Of a stretch of 64,000 nucleotides of DNA, positions 9,321-16,394 are shown in pieces. Positions within the stretch are counted from its first letter, which is position 1. Each line of letters begins with the position of its first letter. The translations under genes and the position numbers were made by a program. The notes under the pieces were generated by a model. The model was not told the origin of the DNA and did no database searches. It worked only from the letters and a program-made list of their open reading frames with translations. Source of the stretch: Mycobacterium marseillense. Lineage in GTDB: Bacteria; Actinomycetota; Actinomycetes; Mycobacteriales; Mycobacteriaceae. The DNA lies in contig NZ_AP022584.1 in the NCBI RefSeq assembly GCF_010731675.1, positions 3,844,001-3,908,000 of the forward strand, in the 5' to 3' direction.

Positions 9321-10175
9321 TCAGTACCCCTTGGGTGCTCGGTGAGGATCGGCCTGCTGAATCCGATCGGCTAGATTCGACGCGTCGACCGCGACCCCGT
9401 AGCGGCCCATCGCGTAGTTGATGAACGCGCATGCCTGCGCGACGAGGTTGTGGATGTCGCGCGAGGTCCCCGGCTGGTGGTAGGCCGCGAACGTGGGCGC
9501 GATGAATTGCCACGCGCCCTGGCTGGGGGTCCCCCGCGCCGCGTTGGAATCCCAATCGTTGATCGCGTTGGCGTTGTAGTTGGACTCGCGGCGGGCCACC
9601 AGATCCATGCCCCGTTCCCAGCGGGCGCGCGCCGCCGGGTCATGAATGCCCTTGATGTCCAGGGCCTTACGGATGGCCGCCAAGACCGCGGGACGGCCTG
9701 CGGCCTGGTTTCTGTGCATCGATCGCCTTCGCGGGTAGTGCAATCGGCGCAGGCGCAGGGCGAGCAGCCTTGCGCGCCTGCGCGATCGGGCGATGTGTTG
9801 ATGCTGGGTCCGCAACCTCGTCGCCGTGCGCGCCATGGCCTCACGCCGACCGATCGGCGTATCGGCGGCCGGGGTCACGTCCGATTCGGCGGCTTCGAGT
9901 ACCGCCCGCGTCGCTGCGCGGCCGTGCGCATGATCGGCCCGCGCGACCGCGACGATCGCCCCCAGCGCCCGGTCGGTGTGGCTTGAGTGGCTCAGCAGCT
10001 TGATCGCGGCGCCCGAGCGAGTAGCCGCCGCGCGCGGCAGCGCAGGTGCGTGTCGCGCTATCGCATCCGTCTGCTCCGAAACGCCACCGATGCGCGGACT
10101 TAGGGAGGTGCCCGCGAAGAGATTGTGGGCGCGGGCCAATGCCGCGACCGCTTGCATTCTCAGGGGATCGGCCAT
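9321..10175 (-). CDS. Lysozyme/transglycosylase-like protein (Rv3896c-like)
   Basis: A 284-residue protein encoded just before eccB2 in the same place as M. tuberculosis Rv3896c. The C-terminal 110 residues have the look of a transglycosylase/lysozyme-like fold: a helix ending in ARRESNYN, whose Glu would be the catalytic acid, then SQGAWQFIAPTF and a helix with ACAFINYAMGRYGV. The first 170 residues are Ala/Arg-rich and helical (THRDA-type low complexity) with no classical signal peptide, which would suit export through an ESX system or action from a precursor. The start is ATG 10175, with TTG 10178 directly before it. The likely role is local opening of peptidoglycan for the ESX apparatus or an effector; this is inference. 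Confidence 0.75.
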   Translation of the reverse strand: MADPLRMQAVAALARAHNLFAGTSLSPRIGGVSEQTDAIARHAPALPRAAATRSGAAIKLLSHSSHTDRALGAIVAVARADHAHGRAATRAVLEAAESDVTPAADTPIGRREAMARTATRLRTQHQHIARSRRRARLLALRLRRLHYPRRRSMHRNQAAGRPAVLAAIRKALDIKGIHDPAARARWERGMDLVARRESNYNANAINDWDSNAARGTPSQGAWQFIAPTFAAYHQPGTSRDIHNLVAQACAFINYAMGRYGVAVDASNLADRIQQADPHRAPKGY

Positions 10176-10421
10176 CAACTACCCCGCCCCAATCCACCTG
10201 TGCGCCGCCACGGCGCCGCATCCTTGCCGGACACTCGAGCTAGTACTCCCACACCCTCCTGGCCGCGGAATCCGCGGTCGCTGCAGACGTACCTAATAGC
10301 ATGCACGTATCGACAGTTCCGCTGTCAATAACGGGCAACCCAATGTGAGTTGGGGCCGGCCGGCCGCGATTACGTAGCGAACCCTACTGCCGGGCGCAGT
10401 GCCCGACCACTCACCTGTTGG

Positions 10422-11333
10422 CTAGTCCTTGGGTTCGTCCTCGGACGGCATGATCACGATCCGGCGGTTGGGCCTGTTGGTGACCACCGTCGGCTTGGCC
10501 TCGCTGGATTTGCTGCCCGGGGCGCTCGGCGGGACCGTCAGGCGGCCCTTTACCGGCTGGCCGTTGGGCACGCCAGGGGCGGTCACCCGCTTCTCGACCG
10601 GCTTGTCTTTGTTGCCGCCTTCGCCACCGGCGCCCATTGCACCCGGCGGCATCATCGGCATCCCGGTCATTCCCGTCTGTCCGGGCATGGCGGGCATGCC
10701 GCCGGTTGCCGGCATGATCGGGGCCTTGGCGCCGGCCGGGGTCGTCGGCGGCGATGATGTCGGCACCGGCGGCGGGCCAAGTGAACTGGCCGGAACGGTG
10801 CCGCCACCGCCGAGGCCGGCACCGCCCCCGGCGCCGCCTCCCAGCCCGGCGCCGCCGGCTCCGACACTGTCGACCAGGTGAGCACTGTCGGCGAGAGATG
10901 CGGCGCCGTGCGCACCCTGAACCGCGCTCATCAGCGGCTGAAGGGCGCTTTGGCCGGCCTGCATCGCCTGCTGGGGAAGCTGAGTCATCGGCCCCATGAC
11001 GCCACCCATCGCGCCACCCATCGCGCCCGTCACGCTGGACAGCATTTGCTGGATCATCTGCATCTCTTGCTGCCCGTTTGCCTCATTGGCCGGGAACTTC
11101 GCCGCGGCGTCGGCCGCGTGCGCGCGACGATCCGCGTCGGCCGTTTCGGCATCTGCCGCGTCTTGCGGGACGCCGGTGTTGCCGGCCGCTCCGACCATCC
11201 CCTGCCCGCCGTCCACAGGCGAGGCTCCGCCCGGCGGAACAGGAAATGGCCTGGGAATAGACGCTGGTGGTCCGCTACCTAGCCCCAAAGTGGTTGGCAA
11301 ATCGGATCGGATGGGTCCGCCGGGAGTACCCAC
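10422..11333 (-). CDS. Gly/Pro/Met-rich ESX-2-region protein
   Basis: A 303-residue low-complexity protein. An N-terminal Pro-rich stretch is followed by an Ala/Glu helix (about 60-90), a Met/Gln-rich amphipathic segment (QEMQMIQQMLSSVTGAMGG), a long Gly/Pro linker and a basic C-terminus ending in NRRIVIMPSEDEPKD. There is no signal peptide or membrane helix. The GTG at 11333 has a strong ribosome site (GGAGGTGAG). Composition and place resemble the small Gly/Pro-rich Esp-type proteins encoded beside ESX machines; in M. tuberculosis the equivalent interval carries Rv3897c/Rv3898c. The function is unknown. Confidence 0.7.
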   Translation of the reverse strand: MGTPGGPIRSDLPTTLGLGSGPPASIPRPFPVPPGGASPVDGGQGMVGAAGNTGVPQDAADAETADADRRAHAADAAAKFPANEANGQQEMQMIQQMLSSVTGAMGGAMGGVMGPMTQLPQQAMQAGQSALQPLMSAVQGAHGAASLADSAHLVDSVGAGGAGLGGGAGGGAGLGGGGTVPASSLGPPPVPTSSPPTTPAGAKAPIMPATGGMPAMPGQTGMTGMPMMPPGAMGAGGEGGNKDKPVEKRVTAPGVPNGQPVKGRLTVPPSAPGSKSSEAKPTVVTNRPNRRIVIMPSEDEPKD

Positions 11334-11461
11334 AATCTCACCTCCACCCCAGTCGGAAAGCCCGCAAACGTTCGAGGCTTATCCAGGCACTGCCGATTAC
11401 TCGTACCGCCATTTTGGCATAAGCCGCCCAGAACGGTATTCACCCGAGGATTGAGGTCCCT

Positions 11462-13918
11462 CTACGAACCGCTTCGATGGCTGATCGCGTCAAACCAGGC
11501 CATGTGGTAATTCGTCAGGTATTCGTGGCCGTCGATCAGCGCCTCGATCGCCGCCAAAAGCATCCAATCGCCGACGGCCGCTGGATCGTGCTTGGGATAT
11601 GCGGTCATCACCGAGTGCTGAATGTCGGCGACACATTCGCGCAACATCTCGACTTCGCGTTCCAGCACGCCCGTCTTTCGCACTGCGGGCGCGGCGACGG
11701 CCTGCGCAATCCGCGGTAGTCCGTCGCGGCGGCGCACCGCTTCAACCAACGTCGGGCCGAGCTCATCGACGTGCGGCGCGGCCGAGCGAGCCGGTCGATC
11801 GCCGCTTAGTGCGGGTTCGTCGAATCCAGGCTCTGCGACGTAGGTGTTGGCGTGGTGGGCGGCCGCAACCGTGATGGCGCCGAGCAGATCGACGACGTTC
11901 GCGTCATGGCGCCGCGGCGTCGGCTCGAGCAGGGTCACGTGGGCGGGCAACCGGACGTGGGGCGGCATCCACCCGCCGGCGAGATCGGTGACCAGCGTCG
12001 TGGTGCCGTCGTCGCGGAGGCCGGCCGCCCATGACAGTCGCGGCTCCTGACGAGCGACCGCATCGACGAGCCGCTGGAGCCGCTGCTGTTCGGCCGCCCG
12101 GCCGGACACCGCGCCTGCCGTCGCGCCCGTTGCCGCGGACGCTGCCGATGCGCTGGCCATCGCTGACGAACCCGCGCCGGCATGTCCCGCGGCCGCCCCA
12201 GCTGCCGTGCGCTCAACCGGCGAGACCAGCGGCCCGCCCGCCGACGGGGACGACGCCGGCGACGGCGCTACCGGCGCACCCGAGATCGGACCGGCCGGAG
12301 CGGATGGCACCGACGGTGGTGCCACGACAGGCGGGCGAAGGTCAGAACCGTAGGCGGGCAACGATCCTGATGGGATGGACGGTCCGCCGCCGACTGAGGC
12401 CCCGGGCGACGACCACGAACTACCGGTCATGACCGCCGGCGCTACGGACGTGGCTCCGCCGGTTGTCATCGGGGCGGGGGCTGCCGGCGGGGGCGCGTCG
12501 ACGGGAGGCGTTGCCGCAATGAACGCTCCGGCGCTGGGCACAGTCGGTGCAACTGCCGGCACGCCCTGCGGGGTTTGGGGCGTCCCGCCGTCGAATGCGT
12601 TAAACGCTCCCGACGAAAATACTTGCCCCTGAGGGCCTGTCGCCTGGCCCGTCGCAAAGCCCGATGTGAAGGATTGAGCCAGGTTGGGCTGAGCGCCTTG
12701 GCCGAGGCCGGCCGGTGACATCGACATGCCGCCGCCTTGAATGCCTGACATTCCTGGCGATACGGTTCCTGCGCCACCCGACAACGGCGCGCCGGTCGGC
12801 ACACCCGTCGAGGCTCCTGGTGACGGACCCAGGAACTGTGTGCCGTGGCCCTGAAGGCCACCCACTGGCGCCCCTGATGATGGGCCAGCTGTCGCACCGC
12901 CACCCGGCGCCTGTACACCATGCCCCTGCAGGCCGCTGACCGCTGACGATGGTCCCGTTGCACCACCGCCACCCGGCATCTGTACACCATGCCCCTGCAG
13001 GCCGCTGACCGCTGACGATGGTCCCGTTGCACCACCGCCACCCGGCATCTGTACACCATGCCCCTGCAGGCCGCTGACCGCTGACGATGGTCCCGTTGCT
13101 CCACCGCCACCGCCACCGCCACCTGGCACCTCAGCACCGTGGCCCCCGGCGCCACCGAGGGCTGCCACCCGAGCCGGCGCGCCGCCTCCCGGCGAAGAAC
13201 CAACGCGGCCTTGTCCTCCGCCCACGCCTGAACCCCCGGATGCCGCGGCCGACGCACCCCCACCCCGCTCCGTGCCACCCCCAAGCGCTTGCGTACCTGA
13301 GCCTCCAGGTTGGGGTGCAGCCGAATTCAAGTCATGCTCACTGATCGGGCTCGGTGGAGGAGGATCGTCGACGTTCAAGCCGTTGGCACGCGCCCAGCTC
13401 CGAGCGTCGCCCCCTATACCTTCAACATTGAGGATTTTCTGCGTCGCCGCCGTCATCTTGTCGAGCGCGTCACGACTAGCGTTCCCGGCATCCGCGTTAC
13501 AGCGCGCCTGTACAGCTTGTATTTCCGCTAACTTTTGCGGAAGCAACTTCTTCGACGCAAGTATTTGATTGATCTCGTTATTACCCGAATTCGCAATCTC
13601 TGCCAATCTACTTCGTAGATAGTCAGTGGCGTCGGCGGCAGAATTGAATGCCGATGCCTTTGTTTGATACTTCTCGGCGAGGTCCAGGTGAAACTTCTCG
13701 CCCTGCTGGAAGCGGTCTATAAGGTCGTCTGCCGTATGCCCCTGATTCTGCGCCGCGAATAACGTCCACTGGGTGCGCAAGGTCTGCGAATAGAGCTGCT
13801 GCTCCGCGCATGCTTCACCCCAATGTTGGGCACCGGCCCGTAGTGCCGTCGACGGCGCTGGCCACCACGGTCCAATTAGCGCAGCCGTCCAGGTGCCCGG
13901 CGGAAGGTCAGCCCACAC
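11462..13918 (-). CDS. Large repeat-linker protein of the ESX-2 flank (Rv3900c-Rv3899c-like fusion)
   Basis: An 818-residue three-part protein. Residues 1-190 are helical; PWWPAPSTALRAGAQHWGEA recalls the N-terminal domain of CpnT-like ESX substrates (WP, LR, W-G). Residues about 190-580 are a Gly/Pro/Ser/Ala linker holding a perfect 23-residue tandem repeat (about 268-336). Residues about 590-818 form a globular domain (LQRLVDAVARQEPRLSWAAG onwards) like the C-terminal part of M. tuberculosis Rv3899c. In M. tuberculosis these pieces are separate genes. The GTG start overlaps the preceding gene by 11 bp. Probably an ESX-secreted or surface protein; this is inference. Confidence 0.75.
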   Translation of the reverse strand: MWADLPPGTWTAALIGPWWPAPSTALRAGAQHWGEACAEQQLYSQTLRTQWTLFAAQNQGHTADDLIDRFQQGEKFHLDLAEKYQTKASAFNSAADATDYLRSRLAEIANSGNNEINQILASKKLLPQKLAEIQAVQARCNADAGNASRDALDKMTAATQKILNVEGIGGDARSWARANGLNVDDPPPPSPISEHDLNSAAPQPGGSGTQALGGGTERGGGASAAASGGSGVGGGQGRVGSSPGGGAPARVAALGGAGGHGAEVPGGGGGGGGATGPSSAVSGLQGHGVQMPGGGGATGPSSAVSGLQGHGVQMPGGGGATGPSSAVSGLQGHGVQAPGGGATAGPSSGAPVGGLQGHGTQFLGPSPGASTGVPTGAPLSGGAGTVSPGMSGIQGGGMSMSPAGLGQGAQPNLAQSFTSGFATGQATGPQGQVFSSGAFNAFDGGTPQTPQGVPAVAPTVPSAGAFIAATPPVDAPPPAAPAPMTTGGATSVAPAVMTGSSWSSPGASVGGGPSIPSGSLPAYGSDLRPPVVAPPSVPSAPAGPISGAPVAPSPASSPSAGGPLVSPVERTAAGAAAGHAGAGSSAMASASAASAATGATAGAVSGRAAEQQRLQRLVDAVARQEPRLSWAAGLRDDGTTTLVTDLAGGWMPPHVRLPAHVTLLEPTPRRHDANVVDLLGAITVAAAHHANTYVAEPGFDEPALSGDRPARSAAPHVDELGPTLVEAVRRRDGLPRIAQAVAAPAVRKTGVLEREVEMLRECVADIQHSVMTAYPKHDPAAVGDWMLLAAIEALIDGHEYLTNYHMAWFDAISHRSGS
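12911..13117 (-). repeat. Three tandem 69-bp units inside the 818-residue protein
   Basis: Units begin at 12911, 12980 and 13049. The first two are identical over 69 bp and the third is identical for its first 51 bp before a single mismatch. The unit is 23 codons, so copy number can change without breaking the frame. Degenerate copies lie on both sides (12840-12910 and 13118-13140). Each unit decodes to a Gly-rich stretch containing SSAVSGLQGHGVQMPGG. Confidence 0.95.
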
Positions 13919-14459
13919 CGCATACCTTTTTCATTGCCGCGTCCTCTGCGTTCACGTCGGCGACAGCACCCTGAAATTCGGAATCGGGGGCGACTCCCTC
14001 GCTGCTCTTCGCCGTGTCCGTCAGGTACGCCGTTACTAGCGCCCCGGCGGCACCGCGGTGCTGTTCGTCCAGAGCAGGGTCGTTGGTTGCGTTGTAAAGC
14101 AGGATGGCGGAGTTCGTAAGGGCGGTGCGCGCGAACGCCTTATCGCTGCCGTTTGTATCAACTTGGACGGCTCTGGCGGCCAGCTTGTAGGTATCGCAAA
14201 GCCGCTGTGACGCCACTGCAGTTTCCGTAGCGGTATGAGTCGGTTCCGTAGGGATGGACGTCGACGAATTCGGATGCGCAGACCGAGTTAGCGCCACGAT
14301 CAGTGCAGCGACAGCTGTCGCAGCCGTCGCCACAACAGCAATCGCCAGCCACGGGCGTGAGCGCGTCGCGGGCTGCTCAACTGGGTGAGGCGGCCCGTTC
14401 CCCGCAGGCCGCTGTGCGGCTGGCCCCTGACCGAAGCCCGAAGGCGCGTCGCCCTCCAT
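13908..14459 (-). CDS. Single-pass membrane protein, paralogue 1 of 3
   Basis: A 183-residue protein with a Pro-rich cytoplasmic head (about 1-35), one membrane helix (about 37-58), a Ser/Thr linker and an outer domain of about 100 residues. The outer domain is bounded by two cysteines: SQRLCDTYKLAARAVQ near its start and AMKKVCGVG at the very end, a pair well placed for a disulfide. The internal layout TNG...N.A...AY...D.NA.D matches the proteins at 14686 and 15367. The ATG at 14459, after a purine-rich GGGGGA, is preferred over an upstream start that would add a basic tail absent from the paralogues. Family and function are not recognised. Confidence 0.8.
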   Translation of the reverse strand: MEGDAPSGFGQGPAAQRPAGNGPPHPVEQPATRSRPWLAIAVVATAATAVAALIVALTRSAHPNSSTSIPTEPTHTATETAVASQRLCDTYKLAARAVQVDTNGSDKAFARTALTNSAILLYNATNDPALDEQHRGAAGALVTAYLTDTAKSSEGVAPDSEFQGAVADVNAEDAAMKKVCGVG

Positions 14460-14623
14460 CCGTCCCCCTATTCGTCGGCAGCGCGGTAAGTCCCGTTTCC
14501 GAGTGCCCGGCACCCTTATCGTTTCAATAGTGAGGCAGGCAACGCGACGACAGCAATTCACTACGAAGTGGACTGTCCTGGCGCTCTACTAACCCTTTCG
14601 GCTCCCGGAGATTTGCTCCGATA

Positions 14624-14662
14624 CTCCAATAGTTGAACAGCTAACTGACTAAGGATCAATCA
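14624..14662. repeat. 39-bp direct repeat, copy 1
   Basis: From CTCCAATAGTTGAACAG through GATCAATCA this matches 15307-15345 with a single difference (G versus C). It lies upstream of the paralogue-1 gene in the gap after paralogue 2, so it looks like the boundary of the duplicated unit or a shared upstream regulatory segment. Confidence 0.95.
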
Positions 14663-14685
14663 GCCGGACTGACGCGGAGGTATGG

Positions 14686-15255
14686 TCACCCGCTCCCGCA
14701 GACCCTTTTCATCGAAGCATCCTTGGCGTTGGCATCGTTCAAGGCAGATTGCCATGCTGGGTCTTGGCCGCCCGCCAAGCTGGATGTGGCCGCAACGTTG
14801 CTGTAGGCCTCAGCTAAAGCGAGCGCGGCGGCACGTTCACTCGGAGCAAGCCCCGGATTGTTATTCACGGCTTCTTGCAACATCACTGCGCCATTGACGG
14901 TCGCGATTCCTGCGAACGCCTGGTTAGTGCCATTCGTCTCTATTTGCACTGCGCGCGACGCCAACTTGTAGGCATCACATAACTTCTGATGCGCTGCCGC
15001 CGTTTGCTCCGCGGTGTACGAAGGGGTCGTAGAAGTAGTTGCAGAGGTCGTCGACGGGCTTCCCACAGTCCGCGTCAGCGCAACAACCAGAGCCGCTGCG
15101 CCCAGCAGTCCGGCAATCGCGGCCAGAATGATCGCTGACCATGGCCGCGGGCGTGGCGGCGGCTGCGTGGGAAACGCTGGTGGCCACTGCATTGGATTCG
15201 GCGGCGGGCCCCCGGTTGGCCCCCCACCCGAAGCTGGAGGCAAATCCTCCGCCAT
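14686..15255 (-). CDS. Single-pass membrane protein, paralogue 2 of 3
   Basis: A 189-residue protein with the same plan as its neighbours: Pro-rich head (MAEDLPPASGGGPTGGPPP), membrane helix at about 41-62, Thr-rich linker, outer domain from HQKLCDAYKLASRAVQIETN to the terminal AMKRVCGSG. The outer domain is closest to paralogue 3 (TNG..A.AGIATVNGA, DRAA/ERAA.ALAEAYSN.AAT, W.SA..D.NAKD). An AGGAGG sequence sits 5 bp before the ATG at 15255. The function is unknown; tandem amplification next to a putative secreted hydrolase is compatible with immunity or anchoring proteins, which is inference. Confidence 0.8.
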   Translation of the reverse strand: MAEDLPPASGGGPTGGPPPNPMQWPPAFPTQPPPRPRPWSAIILAAIAGLLGAAALVVALTRTVGSPSTTSATTSTTPSYTAEQTAAAHQKLCDAYKLASRAVQIETNGTNQAFAGIATVNGAVMLQEAVNNNPGLAPSERAAALALAEAYSNVAATSSLAGGQDPAWQSALNDANAKDASMKRVCGSG

Positions 15256-15306
15256 ACGTCCTCCTCATAATTCGCACGCCCCTCCGAGACCGTCTCCCGG
15301 AGACTG

Positions 15307-15345
15307 CTCCAATAGTTGAACAGCTAACTGACTAACGATCAATCA
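15307..15345. repeat. 39-bp direct repeat, copy 2
   Basis: Second copy of the 14624-14662 sequence, 38 of 39 bases identical, about 52 bp upstream of the paralogue-2 start. The short CTCCCGGAG just before each copy is also shared. Confidence 0.95.
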
Positions 15346-15366
15346 CCGTGACTTGCCGGGGGTAGG

Positions 15367-15927
15367 TCACCCGCGCCCGCATACCATTTTCATGGCGATA
15401 TCCTTCGCGTTGACATCGCCGATCGTCGACTGCCACAAGGGATCGTCGCGCTGACGCACTGTCGCGGCAGTGGCTTGCGCATTGCTGTACGCCTCCGCCA
15501 ACGCCACTGCTGCAGTGCGATCGCCAACTGCGATCGCAGGCGTTGTACTCAACGCGTGCTCTAGGATCAACGCCCCATTGACGGTGGCGATGCCCGCCAA
15601 TGCTGGGTTTTCTCCATTCGTTTCAATTTGGACGGCTCGTGCAGCGAGCTTGTAAGCGTCGCACAACTTTTGGTGCGCCGCGGAGACTTCGGCAGCACTA
15701 TAGGTCGGAGAGGACGTAGTAGGCGTCGGGCCAGACGCGGGCGGTCGGTTCGTAGCTACAACCAGTGCAACGACGGCCACTATCGTGGCGGCCACCGCTA
15801 TAACAAACGTACCCACAACGATCGCTGGCCAGAACTGGGAGCGTTTTGGTGGCGGAGGCGGATAACCCGGTGCCCACTGCTCGAAGGGCGGGCCCGCAAC
15901 CGGATTAGAGGGCTGCTCTTCCGCCAC
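15367..15927 (-). CDS. Single-pass membrane protein, paralogue 3 of 3
   Basis: A 186-residue protein: Pro-rich head (WAPGYPPPPPKRSQFWP), membrane helix at about 35-60, linker, outer domain from HQKLCDAYKLAARAVQIETN to AMKMVCGRG. It carries the same terminal cysteine pair as the two downstream paralogues. The start codon lies 9 bp after the stop of the small DUF2563-like gene, so it is the first of the three genes to be transcribed after the hydrolase and DUF2563 genes. Unlike the other two it has no 39-bp upstream repeat. The family is not recognised. Confidence 0.8.
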   Translation of the reverse strand: MAEEQPSNPVAGPPFEQWAPGYPPPPPKRSQFWPAIVVGTFVIAVAATIVAVVALVVATNRPPASGPTPTTSSPTYSAAEVSAAHQKLCDAYKLAARAVQIETNGENPALAGIATVNGALILEHALSTTPAIAVGDRTAAVALAEAYSNAQATAATVRQRDDPLWQSTIGDVNAKDIAMKMVCGRG

Positions 15928-15936
15928 GAGCCTGCC

Positions 15937-16266
15937 TCAGCCGTTCAGCGCCGACGGGCCCGAACTCGGTCGCACCGCCTTGAGTTCGGCAGCGTTGTGC
16001 TGATCCATATTGGTGAACCCGTTGGCCGCGCGGTGTGCCTTCGTACCGACCCCGGTCAGCGTTTCGCTGTGGCCTTGCAGGTTTTTCACATGCTGCCCGT
16101 GTGCGGCCGTCACGGCACTGTGGAAGCTGGCGGCCGCTTCGAAATCACCGAACATCCCTGACTCCAGGGTTCCGCCGGCGAGGTGATCGGCCCCTTCTTG
16201 GGCGTGCCCACCCGCGCGGTGAGACTGGTTGCCTCCTGAGTGCAATTGCTCCGGATTGACGAACAT
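15937..16266 (-). CDS. DUF2563-like small helical protein (WXG100-sized)
   Basis: A 109-residue protein starting MFVNPEQLHSGGNQSHRAGG and continuing with HAQEGADHL, GMFGDFEAAASFH and HGQHVKNLQGH. This fits the mycobacterial DUF2563 family, whose members have the size and helix-turn-helix character of ESX (WXG100-like) proteins but lack the W-x-G itself. The ATG at 16266 has a good ribosome site (GGAAGGAG). It lies between the hydrolase and the three membrane paralogues, where M. tuberculosis has esxE/esxF/cpnT and ift. It could be a secretion partner or chaperone of the hydrolase; this is inference. Confidence 0.7.
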   Translation of the reverse strand: MFVNPEQLHSGGNQSHRAGGHAQEGADHLAGGTLESGMFGDFEAAASFHSAVTAAHGQHVKNLQGHSETLTGVGTKAHRAANGFTNMDQHNAAELKAVRPSSGPSALNG

Positions 16267-16394
16267 TGGCACTCCTTCCGAACTTCGGGCCGACACGGCC
16301 TCCAGTGGCCTCATAGCCTTTTGACCAGCCTAAACGCACGCTGGCCAGCGGTCAATTCACCGGGCGTCGGGGCGAATCGCTGCCTCCGTCGCTC

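Noticed and set aside
9319..9555. In-frame N-terminal extension of EccB2
   Set aside because: The extra 79 residues come from the frame opposite the end of the preceding gene; the MPLSLSNRDQN start matches the EccB2 family and is 2 bp after that gene's stop.
12840..13140. CRISPR-like array
   Set aside because: The units are contiguous without spacers, exactly 23 codons long and in frame within a gene.
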